A DNA stretch of 64,000 nucleotides, from the NCBI GenBank assembly GCA_050733695.1, contig JBOHTO010000135.1:21244-85243 (forward strand), read 5' to 3'. This DNA comes from JBOHTO01 sp050733695 (GTDB lineage: Bacteria > Gemmatimonadota > Gemmatimonadetes > Gemmatimonadales > Gemmatimonadaceae). Below the pieces are notes generated by a model, which was given only the letters and a program-made list of their open reading frames with translations, searched no databases and was not told where the DNA came from. Shown here piece by piece: positions 8,079 to 18,264 of this stretch. How positions within the stretch are numbered: the stretch's first letter is position 1; every line of letters starts with the position of its first letter. A program made the translations under genes and the position numbers.

Positions 8079-9440
8079 TTACCTGTAGTATTCCAGTCCC
8101 AGGTGGGTGATCTGCTCCTCACCCATGAGATGGCGGAGAGTGTTCTTGAGTTTCGTCTGCTGGATGAAGAGATCGTGTTCCGGCTGAAGGCCCTGTGCCG
8201 CCATCGGGCTCTTGTAGTAGAAGGAAAGCCACTCCTGGATGCCGCTCATCCCGCTGCGCTGCGCGAAGTCGGAGAAGAGGGCGAGGTCGAGGACGAGCGG
8301 CGCGGCGAGGATGGAATCCCTGCAGAGAAAGTTCACTTTAATCTGCATCGGGTAGCCCATCCAGCCGACGATATCGATGTTGTCCCATCCCTCCTTGTTG
8401 TCCCCGCGCGGCGGATAGTAGTTGATCCGCACGACGTGCGAGAAATCCTTGTACAGATCGGGGTAGAGCTCCGGTTGAAGGATCGTGTGCAGGACGCTGA
8501 GCTTGGACTCCTCCTTGGTCTTGAAGGATGCAGGATCGTCGAGAACCTCGCCATCGCGGTTGCCCAGAATATTGGTCGAGTACCAGCCCTCGAGCCCGAG
8601 CATGCGCGCCTTGAGCCCGGGCGCTATGATCGTCTTCATCCAGGTCTGTCCGGTCTTGAAATCCTTGCCCGAAACGGGCACGCCGCGATCGGCCGCGAGC
8701 CGGATGAGGCAGGGCATGTCGACCGTCAGATTGGGCGCGCCGTTGGCGAAAGGCACACCTTCCATGATCGCCGCATACGCATACAGCATCGAGGGAGCGA
8801 TCGCATCGTCGTTCCGCTCCATCGCCCGCTCGAACTGCTCCAGCGTCGCGTGCTGCGGGCCGGCCTTGATGAAAACCTCCGTGGAGGCGCACCACACGAT
8901 GACCAGCCGGTCGAGCCGGTGCTTCGACTTGAAATCGCGAATGTCCTGCCGCAACTGCTCGGCCAGATCCCTCTTCGTCTTGCCCTTCTTGACGTTCTCG
9001 CCGTGTATACGCGCCACATACCTGTTGTCGAAGACGGCCGGCATCGGTTTGATGCCGCGGAGAAAATCCGCGACCGGGTGCAGATCACCGTGCTCGAGCA
9101 CACCGGCCTTCTCCGCCGCCGCGTACGCGTCGTCCGCGATGGGGTCCCAGCCGCCGAAGACGAGGTCGTCCAGCGATGCGAGAGGTACGAATTCGCGGAT
9201 GAGTGGCGATCTGTTCTCGGTTCTCTTGCCCAGACGGATCGTTGCCATCTGCGTCAGCGAACCGATCGGATTCGACAGGCCGCGGCGGATGCTCTCGACT
9301 CCGGCCATGAAGGTGGTGGCAACCGCTCCGAGTCCGGGCGTCAGGACCCCCAGCCGACCCCCTGCCGGCAGCGGTGGGCGGGCGGGGGCCGCTTCGTGGC
9401 TGTCACCGTGACGGGGCTCGGGACGCTTCACTCGATTCAT
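8079..9440 (-). CDS. ino1: myo-Inositol-1-phosphate synthase
   Basis: 453 residues. The NAD-binding loop LGVLTPGLGAVATT lies at 30-43. The family signature region, about 255-300, contains GKDFKTGQTWMKT and STNILGNRDGE, and the C-terminal catalytic region has DSILAAPLVLDLALF. The enzyme converts glucose 6-phosphate to 1D-myo-inositol 3-phosphate with NAD. The first 25 residues are a disordered Pro/Ala extension. The ATG (9438-9440) forms ATGA with the stop of the CDP-alcohol phosphatidyltransferase gene. The pair therefore most likely makes an inositol phospholipid. Confidence 0.96.
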   Translation of the reverse strand: MNRVKRPEPRHGDSHEAAPARPPLPAGGRLGVLTPGLGAVATTFMAGVESIRRGLSNPIGSLTQMATIRLGKRTENRSPLIREFVPLASLDDLVFGGWDPIADDAYAAAEKAGVLEHGDLHPVADFLRGIKPMPAVFDNRYVARIHGENVKKGKTKRDLAEQLRQDIRDFKSKHRLDRLVIVWCASTEVFIKAGPQHATLEQFERAMERNDDAIAPSMLYAYAAIMEGVPFANGAPNLTVDMPCLIRLAADRGVPVSGKDFKTGQTWMKTIIAPGLKARMLGLEGWYSTNILGNRDGEVLDDPASFKTKEESKLSVLHTILQPELYPDLYKDFSHVVRINYYPPRGDNKEGWDNIDIVGWMGYPMQIKVNFLCRDSILAAPLVLDLALFSDFAQRSGMSGIQEWLSFYYKSPMAAQGLQPEHDLFIQQTKLKNTLRHLMGEEQITHLGLEYYR

Positions 9441-10186
9441 TCTCCCTCGAGGATGGACCGCTGTGCGGCGCCGTCGAAGGCCGCACGCGAGTGGCCCGCG
9501 GTGTCCCTGCCGGAACGGGGCGGAGGCACGGGCTCGCGCGCCGGCTCGGGCGTCCGATCATGACCTGGTTCGGGAACCGCAGTCGCGCGATGCACGACGA
9601 CGATGCGTTGTACGACCGTTATCCACGCAGTCGCGGCCAGCAATACGATTATGGTCTTGAGCACGAGCCCATCCAGGGCCAACCCGAAAAACGCCTGTGG
9701 CGCCGAGAGAAGAACGACCCGCTCGGGGCGCTGCATGATTCCGATCTTCGCATCCACCCCAAGGCTTTCCGCGCGCGCCCGCGTGTACGAGACCATGAAC
9801 GCACCCACCAGCGCGATGAGCGTCACAGCGACCATGGAGATGCTGCGATGCGCGAGGCTCGAAGCCCAGAAGATTGCGAGTCCGCCGAGCACAGCGCCAT
9901 CGGCCACGCGATCGAGCGTCGAGTCGAAGAACGCGCCGAATGATGTGGTCCGGTTGGTCCCCCGGGCGACGACGCCGTCCAGCACGTCGAAGATGGCCGT
10001 GAGACCCAGCAGCCACCCTGCGGTGCGAATGTATCCGGCGCCGTAGATGGCGCCCGCCGTCGCCGCACACAATGTCCCGAGCATCGTGATCGTATTGGGA
10101 TTCACCCGGTGCCGGATCATCCACAACGCTACGGGATTGACCAGGCGCAGATATCCGTTCTTGATCCAGTCGGGGAGAATCTTCAT
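9437..10186 (-). CDS. CDP-alcohol phosphatidyltransferase, probable phosphatidylinositol-phosphate synthase
   Basis: 249 residues with about six membrane segments. The CDP-alcohol motif is complete: DGVVAR at 70-75, Gly84, Asp88 and Asp92. MQRPER near 150 resembles the Arg-rich site that binds inositol phosphate in prokaryotic PI-phosphate synthases. Coupling (ATGA) to the inositol-phosphate synthase gene supports the acceptor assignment, which is otherwise not proven. The last 50 residues are a hydrophilic Pro/Arg-rich cytoplasmic tail. It is the first gene of the leftward 14-gene run, so its promoter should lie in 10187-10270; no convincing -35/-10 pair was found there. Confidence 0.88.
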   Translation of the reverse strand: MKILPDWIKNGYLRLVNPVALWMIRHRVNPNTITMLGTLCAATAGAIYGAGYIRTAGWLLGLTAIFDVLDGVVARGTNRTTSFGAFFDSTLDRVADGAVLGGLAIFWASSLAHRSISMVAVTLIALVGAFMVSYTRARAESLGVDAKIGIMQRPERVVLLSAPQAFFGLALDGLVLKTIIVLLAATAWITVVQRIVVVHRATAVPEPGHDRTPEPAREPVPPPRSGRDTAGHSRAAFDGAAQRSILEGE

Positions 10187-10270
10187 TCAGATGGAAGGCG
10201 ATCTGGTGACGCGCACTCAGCGCTCCGGACACGTTGCCGCCGGCGGCGGTGACGCAGGACGTGCATGACA

Positions 10271-10300
10271 AAGAAAGGCCGGAGCATCGCTCCGGCCTCC
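10271..10300 (-). terminator. Rho-independent terminator after the small lipoprotein gene
   Basis: A perfect 10-bp stem (AGGCCGGAGC at 10276-10285 against GCTCCGGCCT at 10289-10298) with a three-base loop. On the minus strand it is followed by TTTCTTTG. It sits 89 bases after the lipoprotein stop and would insulate that transcript from the inositol-lipid operon. Confidence 0.85.
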
Positions 10301-10386
10301 AAAGTTACCCCCGCAATTTGACCGTAGCAACTGTCGTGAGTCGTCTTGCACTCACATTTGACGGGGTGAAGCGCAGCAATTCGCCG

Positions 10387-10719
10387 TCACGGTACCTGCC
10401 ATGCGTACATCCCCGAGAGCATCACGTTCGTCTTCGAGTAGGTGCTCTCACCATCCGCGGTCGTCGCACGCAGCGTCACCGACGATCCGCTCGCGATTCC
10501 GCCAGCTCGAAGCATCTCGTCCGAGTTCGCGTTCACGCGCCCGAGGAAGAGATCTGTGCCACCGCTCACAACGTACACGTCCACCGCCTGGCTGAGATTG
10601 TTCGTCATATGAACGGAAACGTCCGACATCTCTGAACCGGGTGTCGTGTTGACCTCGACCGCGCGTGAGCACGCGGCGAGAACAGCCACCAGCAGCACGG
10701 ATGCGATGATCTTCATCAT
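10387..10719 (-). CDS. Small lipoprotein of unknown function
   Basis: 110 residues from ATG 10717-10719 (a second ATG follows at once). AGGAG is well placed 7-8 bases upstream, and this fixes the start over longer readings. The signal sequence KIIASVLLVAVLAAC ends in a clear lipobox, LAAC. The mature domain (VHMTNNLSQAVDVYVVSGG, SSVTLRATTADGE) is beta-rich and resembles small envelope proteins that bind hydrophobic or polymeric surfaces; no family assigned. It stands alone, with its own terminator downstream and a divergent GH3 gene upstream. Confidence 0.82.
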   Translation of the reverse strand: MMKIIASVLLVAVLAACSRAVEVNTTPGSEMSDVSVHMTNNLSQAVDVYVVSGGTDLFLGRVNANSDEMLRAGGIASGSSVTLRATTADGESTYSKTNVMLSGMYAWQVP

Positions 10720-10758
10720 GTCGCCTCTCCTGGAAAGGTCTCGTTGTTTGTCGTTCAT

Positions 10759-10773
10759 GGCAGTACTACTGCC
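10759..10773. promoter_or_regulatory. Perfect inverted repeat in a divergent promoter region
   Basis: GGCAGTA-C-TACTGCC (7-bp arms, one-base spacer) lies 40 bases upstream of the lipoprotein start and about 145 bases upstream of the GH3 gene. An 8-base palindrome CTTGCAAG follows at 10781-10788. Position and symmetry suggest an operator for a dimeric regulator; the regulator is not known. Confidence 0.45.
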
Positions 10774-10858
10774 GACGGCGCTTGCAAGACACATGCTTGA
10801 CGGTCCGGACCCGTCGCGTTCCATCAGACGCATCTTTTCGCCAACCGCCCCGTGCCCG

Positions 10859-10864
10859 TATTAT
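10859..10864 (+). promoter_or_regulatory. Candidate -10 box for the amino-sugar salvage genes
   Basis: TATTAT at 10859-10864, with only a weak -35 candidate (TTTTCG, 10835-10840, 18-base spacer). It would give a leader of about 47 bases before the ATG at 10918. No Shine-Dalgarno sequence precedes that ATG. Confidence 0.45.
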
Positions 10865-10917
10865 GATTGTGCAGCCCGCCCGCCCTTCGCCCGTCCCTTG
10901 CTCCGTCCGCCCAGCCG

Positions 10918-12870
10918 ATGCACAAGATATCGCCACGACCCGTCCTTATCCTTGCGATCGCGGCTGCCTCGGCCGCGGCGTGCCGGCAGCCACGGACCGG
11001 GGAGACAGCGCCCGTGTCGTCCCCAGGCGCCCTCCCCACCGCCCCCGCCCCCGGCGCAGCACCCCGGACCGCGGCGCGACCGGGGGCTGACCGGGCGCCG
11101 GCTGGAGGTTGGCGTGTTCCGGTCTCTCCGATCGACGGCGCTCCGATGAATGTCGCCGTCGGCACACCACTCGGCGCGGCGCAGCAGCGATGGGTGGACA
11201 GCACGCTCGCCACGCTCTCGCTCAGGGAGCAGGTCGGGCAGATGGTCATGATGTGGATCCTCGGCGATTACACCAACGTCCACGACGCGAGCTACGAACA
11301 GATCGTCCAGTGGGTGACCGAGGACCGGATCGGCGGTGTCAGCATGTCGCTCGGCTCTCCCATCGAAGTCGCTGTCAAGCTGAATGACCTCCAGGAGCTG
11401 GTTACGGTTCCGCTGCTCGTTTCCGCTGACCTGGAACCGTCGCTTGGCCGACTGGAGGGGGGCGTCTTCCTCCCGTACATGCTCACAGGCGGGAGCGCCA
11501 CCGTCATTCCGAGCAACATGGCCATCGGGGCGACAGGCGATACCACGCTCGCGTATCGGGCCGGCGCCGTAATCGGCAGGGAAGCACGCGCATTGGGGAT
11601 TCACCTCGCGTTCGCGCCGACGGTCGACGTCAACAGCAATCCGGCCAACCCCGTGATCAACACCCGGTCCTTTGGCGAGGACCCATACGCAGTCGCCCGA
11701 CTTTCGGCCGCATTCGTTCGGGGAGTTCAGGACCAGGGAGTCGCGGCCACCCCGAAGCACTTTCCGGGGCACGGCGACACCGACACGGATTCGCACAACG
11801 CGCTCCCGGTCGTGACCTCCGATCGCGCCCGGCTGGACTCCGTCGAGCTCGTGCCATTCGAGGCTGCGATCGCCGCCGGGGCCGCCACGATCATGACGGC
11901 CCACATAGCGCTGCCCGCGGTCGATCCCGACAGTACGCCGGCTACACTCGCGCCGGTGATCGTCACCGATCTGCTGCGCGACTCGCTCGGCTTCGAGGGA
12001 GTTGCGGTCACGGACGCCCTCACCATGGAGGCGGTCGGCGAGGGATACCCCGTTGAACGGAGCACGGTGCTCGCGGTGAAGGCGGGGGCCGACATACTTC
12101 TCAAGCCGAGCGACATACCGCGCGCCATTGACGCGGTCGTGGCCGCCGTGGAGAGCGGGGAGATCGCTCGCGAAAGGATCGAGCGATCGGTGCGGCGCGT
12201 GCTCGAGCTCAAGGCGCGGAGCGGAGCCGCTGCCCGCCCCACGGTCTCGCTCGATGTGCTGCGGCGTATCGTGGGCGCGCCGGAACATTGGGCCGTGGCA
12301 CACGAGATCGCGGAGCGCGCCATAACGCTTGTAAGGGACAGCGCCGGGCTGGTACCCGTCGCCGGTGCGCACGACGCGTTCGTCGTGATCTACGCATCCG
12401 ACACGGACCTCGAGGCGGGGCGCACCTTCATCGCCGAGCTTGGCACACTCGGCCTGCGCGTGCGCTCGGAGAGAATCGGCCCGGAGACATTTGCGGCTCG
12501 TCTCAATTCGCTTGCGCTTGCCGCTCGCGATGCCGACCGCATCATCATCGCGACGAACGTGAGACGCTTTCAGGGAGAGGGCCGGAACGCCATCGCTCCG
12601 CAGGTCGCGAGCTGGATCGACGCGCTCGCGGCGGACGCCCCCGTGATCGTTGTCGCCAACGGGAATCCGTACGTCATCGCTCAGTTCCCCAACGTCGACA
12701 CATACATCACGACGTACGGAATTGGCGAATCACTGGAGCGAGCTGCAGCGCGCGCCCTCGCCGGCGCGGCTCCGATCGGCGGGCGGACACCGATCTCGCT
12801 TCCGGGCTATTTCGAACTGAGCGATGGAATCCAGCTCACTGGCGGGAACGAGTTGAGCAAGGGCAGGTGA
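10918..12870 (+). CDS. Glycoside hydrolase family 3, NagZ-like beta-N-acetylglucosaminidase, exported lipoprotein
   Basis: 650 residues. A signal sequence ends at Cys22 (AAASAAAC), probably a lipoprotein, followed by a Pro/Ala-rich linker to about 75. The GH3 barrel carries the NagZ motif KHFPGHGDTDTDSH at 280-293 (the His of DSH is the general acid/base in this subfamily) and the nucleophile Asp366 in AVTDALTM. A second alpha/beta GH3 domain follows (about 450-640), unlike one-domain cytoplasmic NagZ. It probably releases GlcNAc from muropeptides or chitooligosaccharides outside the cytoplasm. ATG 10918 is chosen because the signal sequence starts there; longer readings add no sensible residues. 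It heads a plus-strand salvage cluster. Confidence 0.9.
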   Translation: MHKISPRPVLILAIAAASAAACRQPRTGETAPVSSPGALPTAPAPGAAPRTAARPGADRAPAGGWRVPVSPIDGAPMNVAVGTPLGAAQQRWVDSTLATLSLREQVGQMVMMWILGDYTNVHDASYEQIVQWVTEDRIGGVSMSLGSPIEVAVKLNDLQELVTVPLLVSADLEPSLGRLEGGVFLPYMLTGGSATVIPSNMAIGATGDTTLAYRAGAVIGREARALGIHLAFAPTVDVNSNPANPVINTRSFGEDPYAVARLSAAFVRGVQDQGVAATPKHFPGHGDTDTDSHNALPVVTSDRARLDSVELVPFEAAIAAGAATIMTAHIALPAVDPDSTPATLAPVIVTDLLRDSLGFEGVAVTDALTMEAVGEGYPVERSTVLAVKAGADILLKPSDIPRAIDAVVAAVESGEIARERIERSVRRVLELKARSGAAARPTVSLDVLRRIVGAPEHWAVAHEIAERAITLVRDSAGLVPVAGAHDAFVVIYASDTDLEAGRTFIAELGTLGLRVRSERIGPETFAARLNSLALAARDADRIIIATNVRRFQGEGRNAIAPQVASWIDALAADAPVIVVANGNPYVIAQFPNVDTYITTYGIGESLERAAARALAGAAPIGGRTPISLPGYFELSDGIQLTGGNELSKGR

Positions 12871-12899
12871 GCGGCGCACCCGACGGGCGCGAGCCCGTC

Positions 12900-15800
12900 A
12901 TGACGAGCGGCATTCTTCGGGTTGTCGGACGGGTTGCGCCGGCCGGTGCTCCGATTCTTCTCGCCCTGGCGTTCAGTCTCCTGATTGCACTCGCGTGCGT
13001 TCGGCACCGGCCCGTGGTCACGGATCCTGCGGTCGCCCCCGCCCCAGCGCCGTCGATGCCGGCGATGGCTATTCCGGCCGCGCCGAGCGCGGACGAGCGG
13101 TGGGCCGACTCCGTCCTCGCAACGATGTCGCTCAGGGCCAGGGTCGGGCAGATGTTCATGCGCTGGATACCTGGTCACTTCGCGGGACCGGCAAGCTCCC
13201 ATTTCGCCGAGGCGCGTCGCTGGGTAACGCAGGACTCGATCGGCGGCTTCATCATCTCGATCGGTTCACCCGCGGAACTCGCCCGAAAGACGAACGCCCT
13301 GCAGCATCTGTCGAAGGTGCCACTGTTCTTCGCGGCAGACCTCGAGTTCGGCCCCGGTCAGCGGCTCATTCCCGGGGGCGCCGTCTTCCCTCCCCCCATG
13401 GGCATGGCAGCGACGGGCGACACGAGTGCGAGCTGCCGGCACGGCCGCGTCACCGCGCGCGAGGCGCGGGCGGTGGGCATCCGATGGACCTTCTCCCCCG
13501 TCGTCGACCTCAGCACCGTGCCGACGAATCCCATCGTGAACGCACGCGCCTATGGGGAGTCCGCACCAACCGTGATCCGCTACGCCATCCCGTTCATCAG
13601 GTGTGCACAGGAGAACGGCCTGCTGGCAACGGCCAAGCATTTCGCGGGACAGGGCGCCACGGACGTGGACTCGCACATCGGGCGCCCCATACTCGACCTC
13701 GACCGGGTCGCCCTCGATTCCGGGGCGTTCATGCCATTCCGCGCGGCGCAGGCCGCTGGCGTGGCGGCCATCATGAGCGGCCACCTCGCACTGCCGAAGA
13801 TCAGCGGCGACTCTTTGCCGGTGACCCTGAGCCGCGTGCTGCTCGGTGACATTGTGCGCGACGAATGGGGGTTCGACGGTCTGCTCGTCACCGACGCGCT
13901 CTGGATGGGCGGCGTCACGGCTGGCCCGGAGTACACGCCCGGGCGTGGCGCCGTGCTCGCGATCCAGGCGGGCAACGATGTGATTCTGGACCCCGTGGAT
14001 CACAGGGCGATGATTGACGCCATCGTCCGAGCCGTGCGCACCGGCACGATCACCGAAGCCCGCATCGACTCGTCCGTACGGCGCATACTCATCGCGAAGG
14101 CAGCCGTTGACCTGGACAGCTCGCCGCTCGTGGACACCGCGGCCGTGTTCGACGTGGTCGGCGCGAGCGCGACGGATTCCATCGTGGCCGACATCGCGCA
14201 GGCATCGATCGTCCTCGTACGCGACAGGCGCGAACTCGTTCCGCTCCTTCCGGACAGCGGCGATCGCATTCTCGTGCTGGCGTACCTGGACGAAGGCGTC
14301 GAGCCGGCGGCCACCGTGCGCCCTGCCGAGGCGTTCGCCGCGGAGCTCGGCCGGGTGCTCCGGCCCTCCGGTGCAATTGTGGAAGTCGCGACCACGACAT
14401 CCCCCAGCAGGAGTACCGAGCTCGACTCGCTCGCGCAACGTGCCGCGCGCGCGGACCTCGTGATCCTTGCTCCCTTCGCGCGCGCGATCGCATCGAAGGG
14501 GACGATCGGGCTGCCGCCCGCGCAGGTAGATTTCTACCGGAACGTAATCGCACAGCAGCCGCGAAGCATCGTGGTGACATTCGGTGATCCGTACATCCTT
14601 CGCCAGATTCCGGACGCGAGCACCTACATGCTCGCATGGAATCCCTGGTCGCAATGGAGCGAGCGCGCGGCTGCGCGTGCGATCACCGGACGCGCGGAGA
14701 TAACCGGGCAGTTGCCGGTCACGATCGCCCCCGCCCCCGATCTTCGCGCGGGGGCAGGCATACGCATGAACGCGATCGCATTCGAGGGCGCTCCAGCCAC
14801 ATATCCGGAGGCGACGATGGCGCTGCTCCGTGACACGCTGCAATCGCTGCTGGACTCGGGGGTCGCGGACAGCACATTCCCCGGCGCATTCGCCGTCGTC
14901 GGCAATCATCAGGAAGTGCTCGCGAGTGCGGCCGCGGGTCGACTGGACTGGGCCCCATCGCCCGCGCCGAACGAGCATACGATATGGGATCTCGCGTCAC
15001 TCACGAAAGTCGTCGGCATGACGACGGCGATGATGCAACTCGTCGAGCGCGGAGCCGTGGAGCTCGACGCACCGGTTGTGCGTTATCTCCCCGGGTTCAC
15101 CGGAGCGGAAAAGGCCACGGTCACCGTGCGCGACCTGCTGACACATTCGTCGGGACTTCCGGCGTGGCGCCCGCTGTACAAGGAGGCCGAGAGCGCGGAC
15201 GCTGCCCGGGCTCTCGTGCTGGCCACTCCGCTCGACACGGTGCCTGGAGCCAGATACGTCTACAGCGATCTCGGCGCGATACTCCTCGGCCTCATCGTCG
15301 AGCGCGCGAGCGGAGAGCCACTGGATGACTATCTCGCGGAGCATGTTTTCGAGCCACTCGAGATGAACGAGACCGGGTTCCTGCCCGACAGCGCACTGCT
15401 CCCGCGGATCGCGCCGACGGAGTACGATCCCTGGCGCCAGCGTCACCTGCGAGGGATCGTCCATGACGAGAACGCTTTTGCGCTTGGTGGCGTCTCCGCT
15501 CACGCGGGCCTCTTCAGCTCTGGCCATGATCTCGCCCTTTTCGCGCGGATGTACCTGAATGGCGGTGCGCTGGGTTCAGCCCGGGTATTCACGCCGCGAA
15601 CCATGGCGCTGTTCACACAGGTGCAGGACCCTGCGCTCTCGCATCGCGCGCTCGGGTGGGAAACGCCAACCGGAGAGAATTCCGGTGGTCACCTGCTCTC
15701 GGAGAGCGCATTCGGACATACCGGCTTCACCGGTACGTCGATCTGGATCGACCCCGCGCGTGATCTGTTCGTGGTTCTTCTGACGAACCGTGTGAATCCG

Positions 15801-15976
15801 ACGCGCGAGAATGGTGGAGTTGGACTCGTGAGGATCGCAGTATCGGACGCCGTCTTCGGAACGCTGCTGCCCTCGATTGCCGCGGCGCGCGCCGCCGTGA
15901 ACGGAGCCGTGAACGAAGCCGTGAACGGAGCCGTGAACGGCGATGGCGGGCACTCCACCTCGACCCCTTCCAATCC

Positions 15977-15980
<4 letters not shown>
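12900..15980 (+). CDS. Fusion: GH3 N-acetylglucosaminidase-like domain plus class C beta-lactamase-like serine hydrolase
   Basis: 1026 residues. The N-terminal hydrophobic segment ends at Cys33 (LIALAC), probably exported or lipid-anchored. GH3 domain: KHFAGQGATDVDSH at 246-259 and nucleophile Asp332 in LVTDALWM. The NagZ PGHG is AGQG here, so specificity may differ from the preceding paralogue. The serine-hydrolase domain (about 640-1000) has SLTK (Ser700, Lys703), YSD (788-790) and HTG (940-942), the set seen in class C beta-lactamases and DD-peptidases. The tail is a 12-base tandem repeat coding AVNG/AVNE. Fusing a sugar and a peptide/ester hydrolase fits muropeptide breakdown. It ends in ATGA with the next gene. 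Confidence 0.9.
15894..15941 (+). repeat. 12-bp tandem repeat at the 3' end of the GH3-serine-hydrolase gene
   Basis: Four copies of GCCGTGAACGGA (the second ends GAA, the fourth GGC), in frame and coding AVNG-AVNE-AVNG-AVNG just before the C-terminus. Confidence 0.95.
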
Positions 15981-17746
<1,766 letters not shown>

Positions 17747-17750
17747 GACT

Positions 17751-17776
17751 GTCATTCCCGCGGAAGCGGGAATCCA
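17751..17776. repeat. REP-like palindrome of the VIPAEAGIQ/SFPRKRES type
   Basis: ATTCCCGC-GGAA-GCGGGAAT, flanked by GTC and CCA, just after the symporter stop. It matches the widespread extragenic palindrome whose chance translation gives VIPAEAGIQ or SFPRKRES in many bacterial genomes. It is the only copy in this window. Confidence 0.75.
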
Positions 17777-17782
17777 ATGTGT

Positions 17783-17822
17783 GGGGGTCCACAGACGCAT
17801 GCTTGAAGGACCCCCGTTTTTC
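17783..17822 (+). terminator. Rho-independent terminator after the symporter gene
   Basis: Stem GGGGGTCC (17783-17790) with GGACCCCC (17808-17815), a 17-base loop, then GTTTTTCC. The 3' arm touches the -35 box of the next promoter, so termination and new initiation are tightly packed. Confidence 0.85.
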
Positions 17823-17831
17823 CGCTATACT
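17803..17831 (+). promoter_or_regulatory. Promoter of the Fe-S carrier gene
   Basis: TTGAAG (17803-17808), a 17-base spacer and TATACT (17826-17831), about 65 bases before the start codon. The -35 box lies in the loop and 3' arm of the upstream terminator hairpin. Confidence 0.75.
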
Positions 17832-17897
17832 TCAGCAGATGTAACGAGCCGGCCGGCAATACATTCCTCGCCGGCCGCATAGTCCCGGAGGACCCAG

Positions 17898-18254
17898 ATG
17901 AGCACAACTCAGCAGCCCGACGTGATGCTTACGGTGACACCTGTTGCGGGCGTCGAGGTCAAGCGCTTCATGGAAGTGGAATCCGTCGATCCCGGCACCG
18001 GCGGCGTGCGCGTGAGCGTACAGCCAGGCGGGTGCAGCGGCTTCAAGTACGGCCTTCTCATCGAGGACAAGGCCGCCGAGGACGACTTCGTCCTGGAGAA
18101 TGAAGGGTTCCGCGTCTTCGTGGATCCGTTCTCCGCCCAGTACATCAACGGCGTGACCATCGACTACGTGTCGTCGATGCAGGGTTCGGGCTTCACCTTC
18201 AAGAATCCCAACGCCACCGGCGGTTGCGGCTGCGGCAGCTCGTTCAACGCCTGA
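17898..18254 (+). CDS. erpA: Iron-sulfur cluster carrier, A-type (ErpA/IscA/HesB family)
   Basis: 118 residues. The three cluster-binding cysteines are present: GGCSGFKY (Cys48) and the C-terminal GGCGCGSS pair. Length and the LLIEDKAAEDDFVLE stretch fit ErpA/IscA proteins, which hand Fe-S clusters to client enzymes in the cytoplasm. GGAGGA 5-10 bases upstream fixes the ATG. It has its own promoter and no isc or suf neighbours, like erpA elsewhere. ErpA and IscA cannot be told apart from sequence alone. Confidence 0.93.
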   Translation: MSTTQQPDVMLTVTPVAGVEVKRFMEVESVDPGTGGVRVSVQPGGCSGFKYGLLIEDKAAEDDFVLENEGFRVFVDPFSAQYINGVTIDYVSSMQGSGFTFKNPNATGGCGCGSSFNA

Positions 18255-18264
18255 CAGATAGAAC

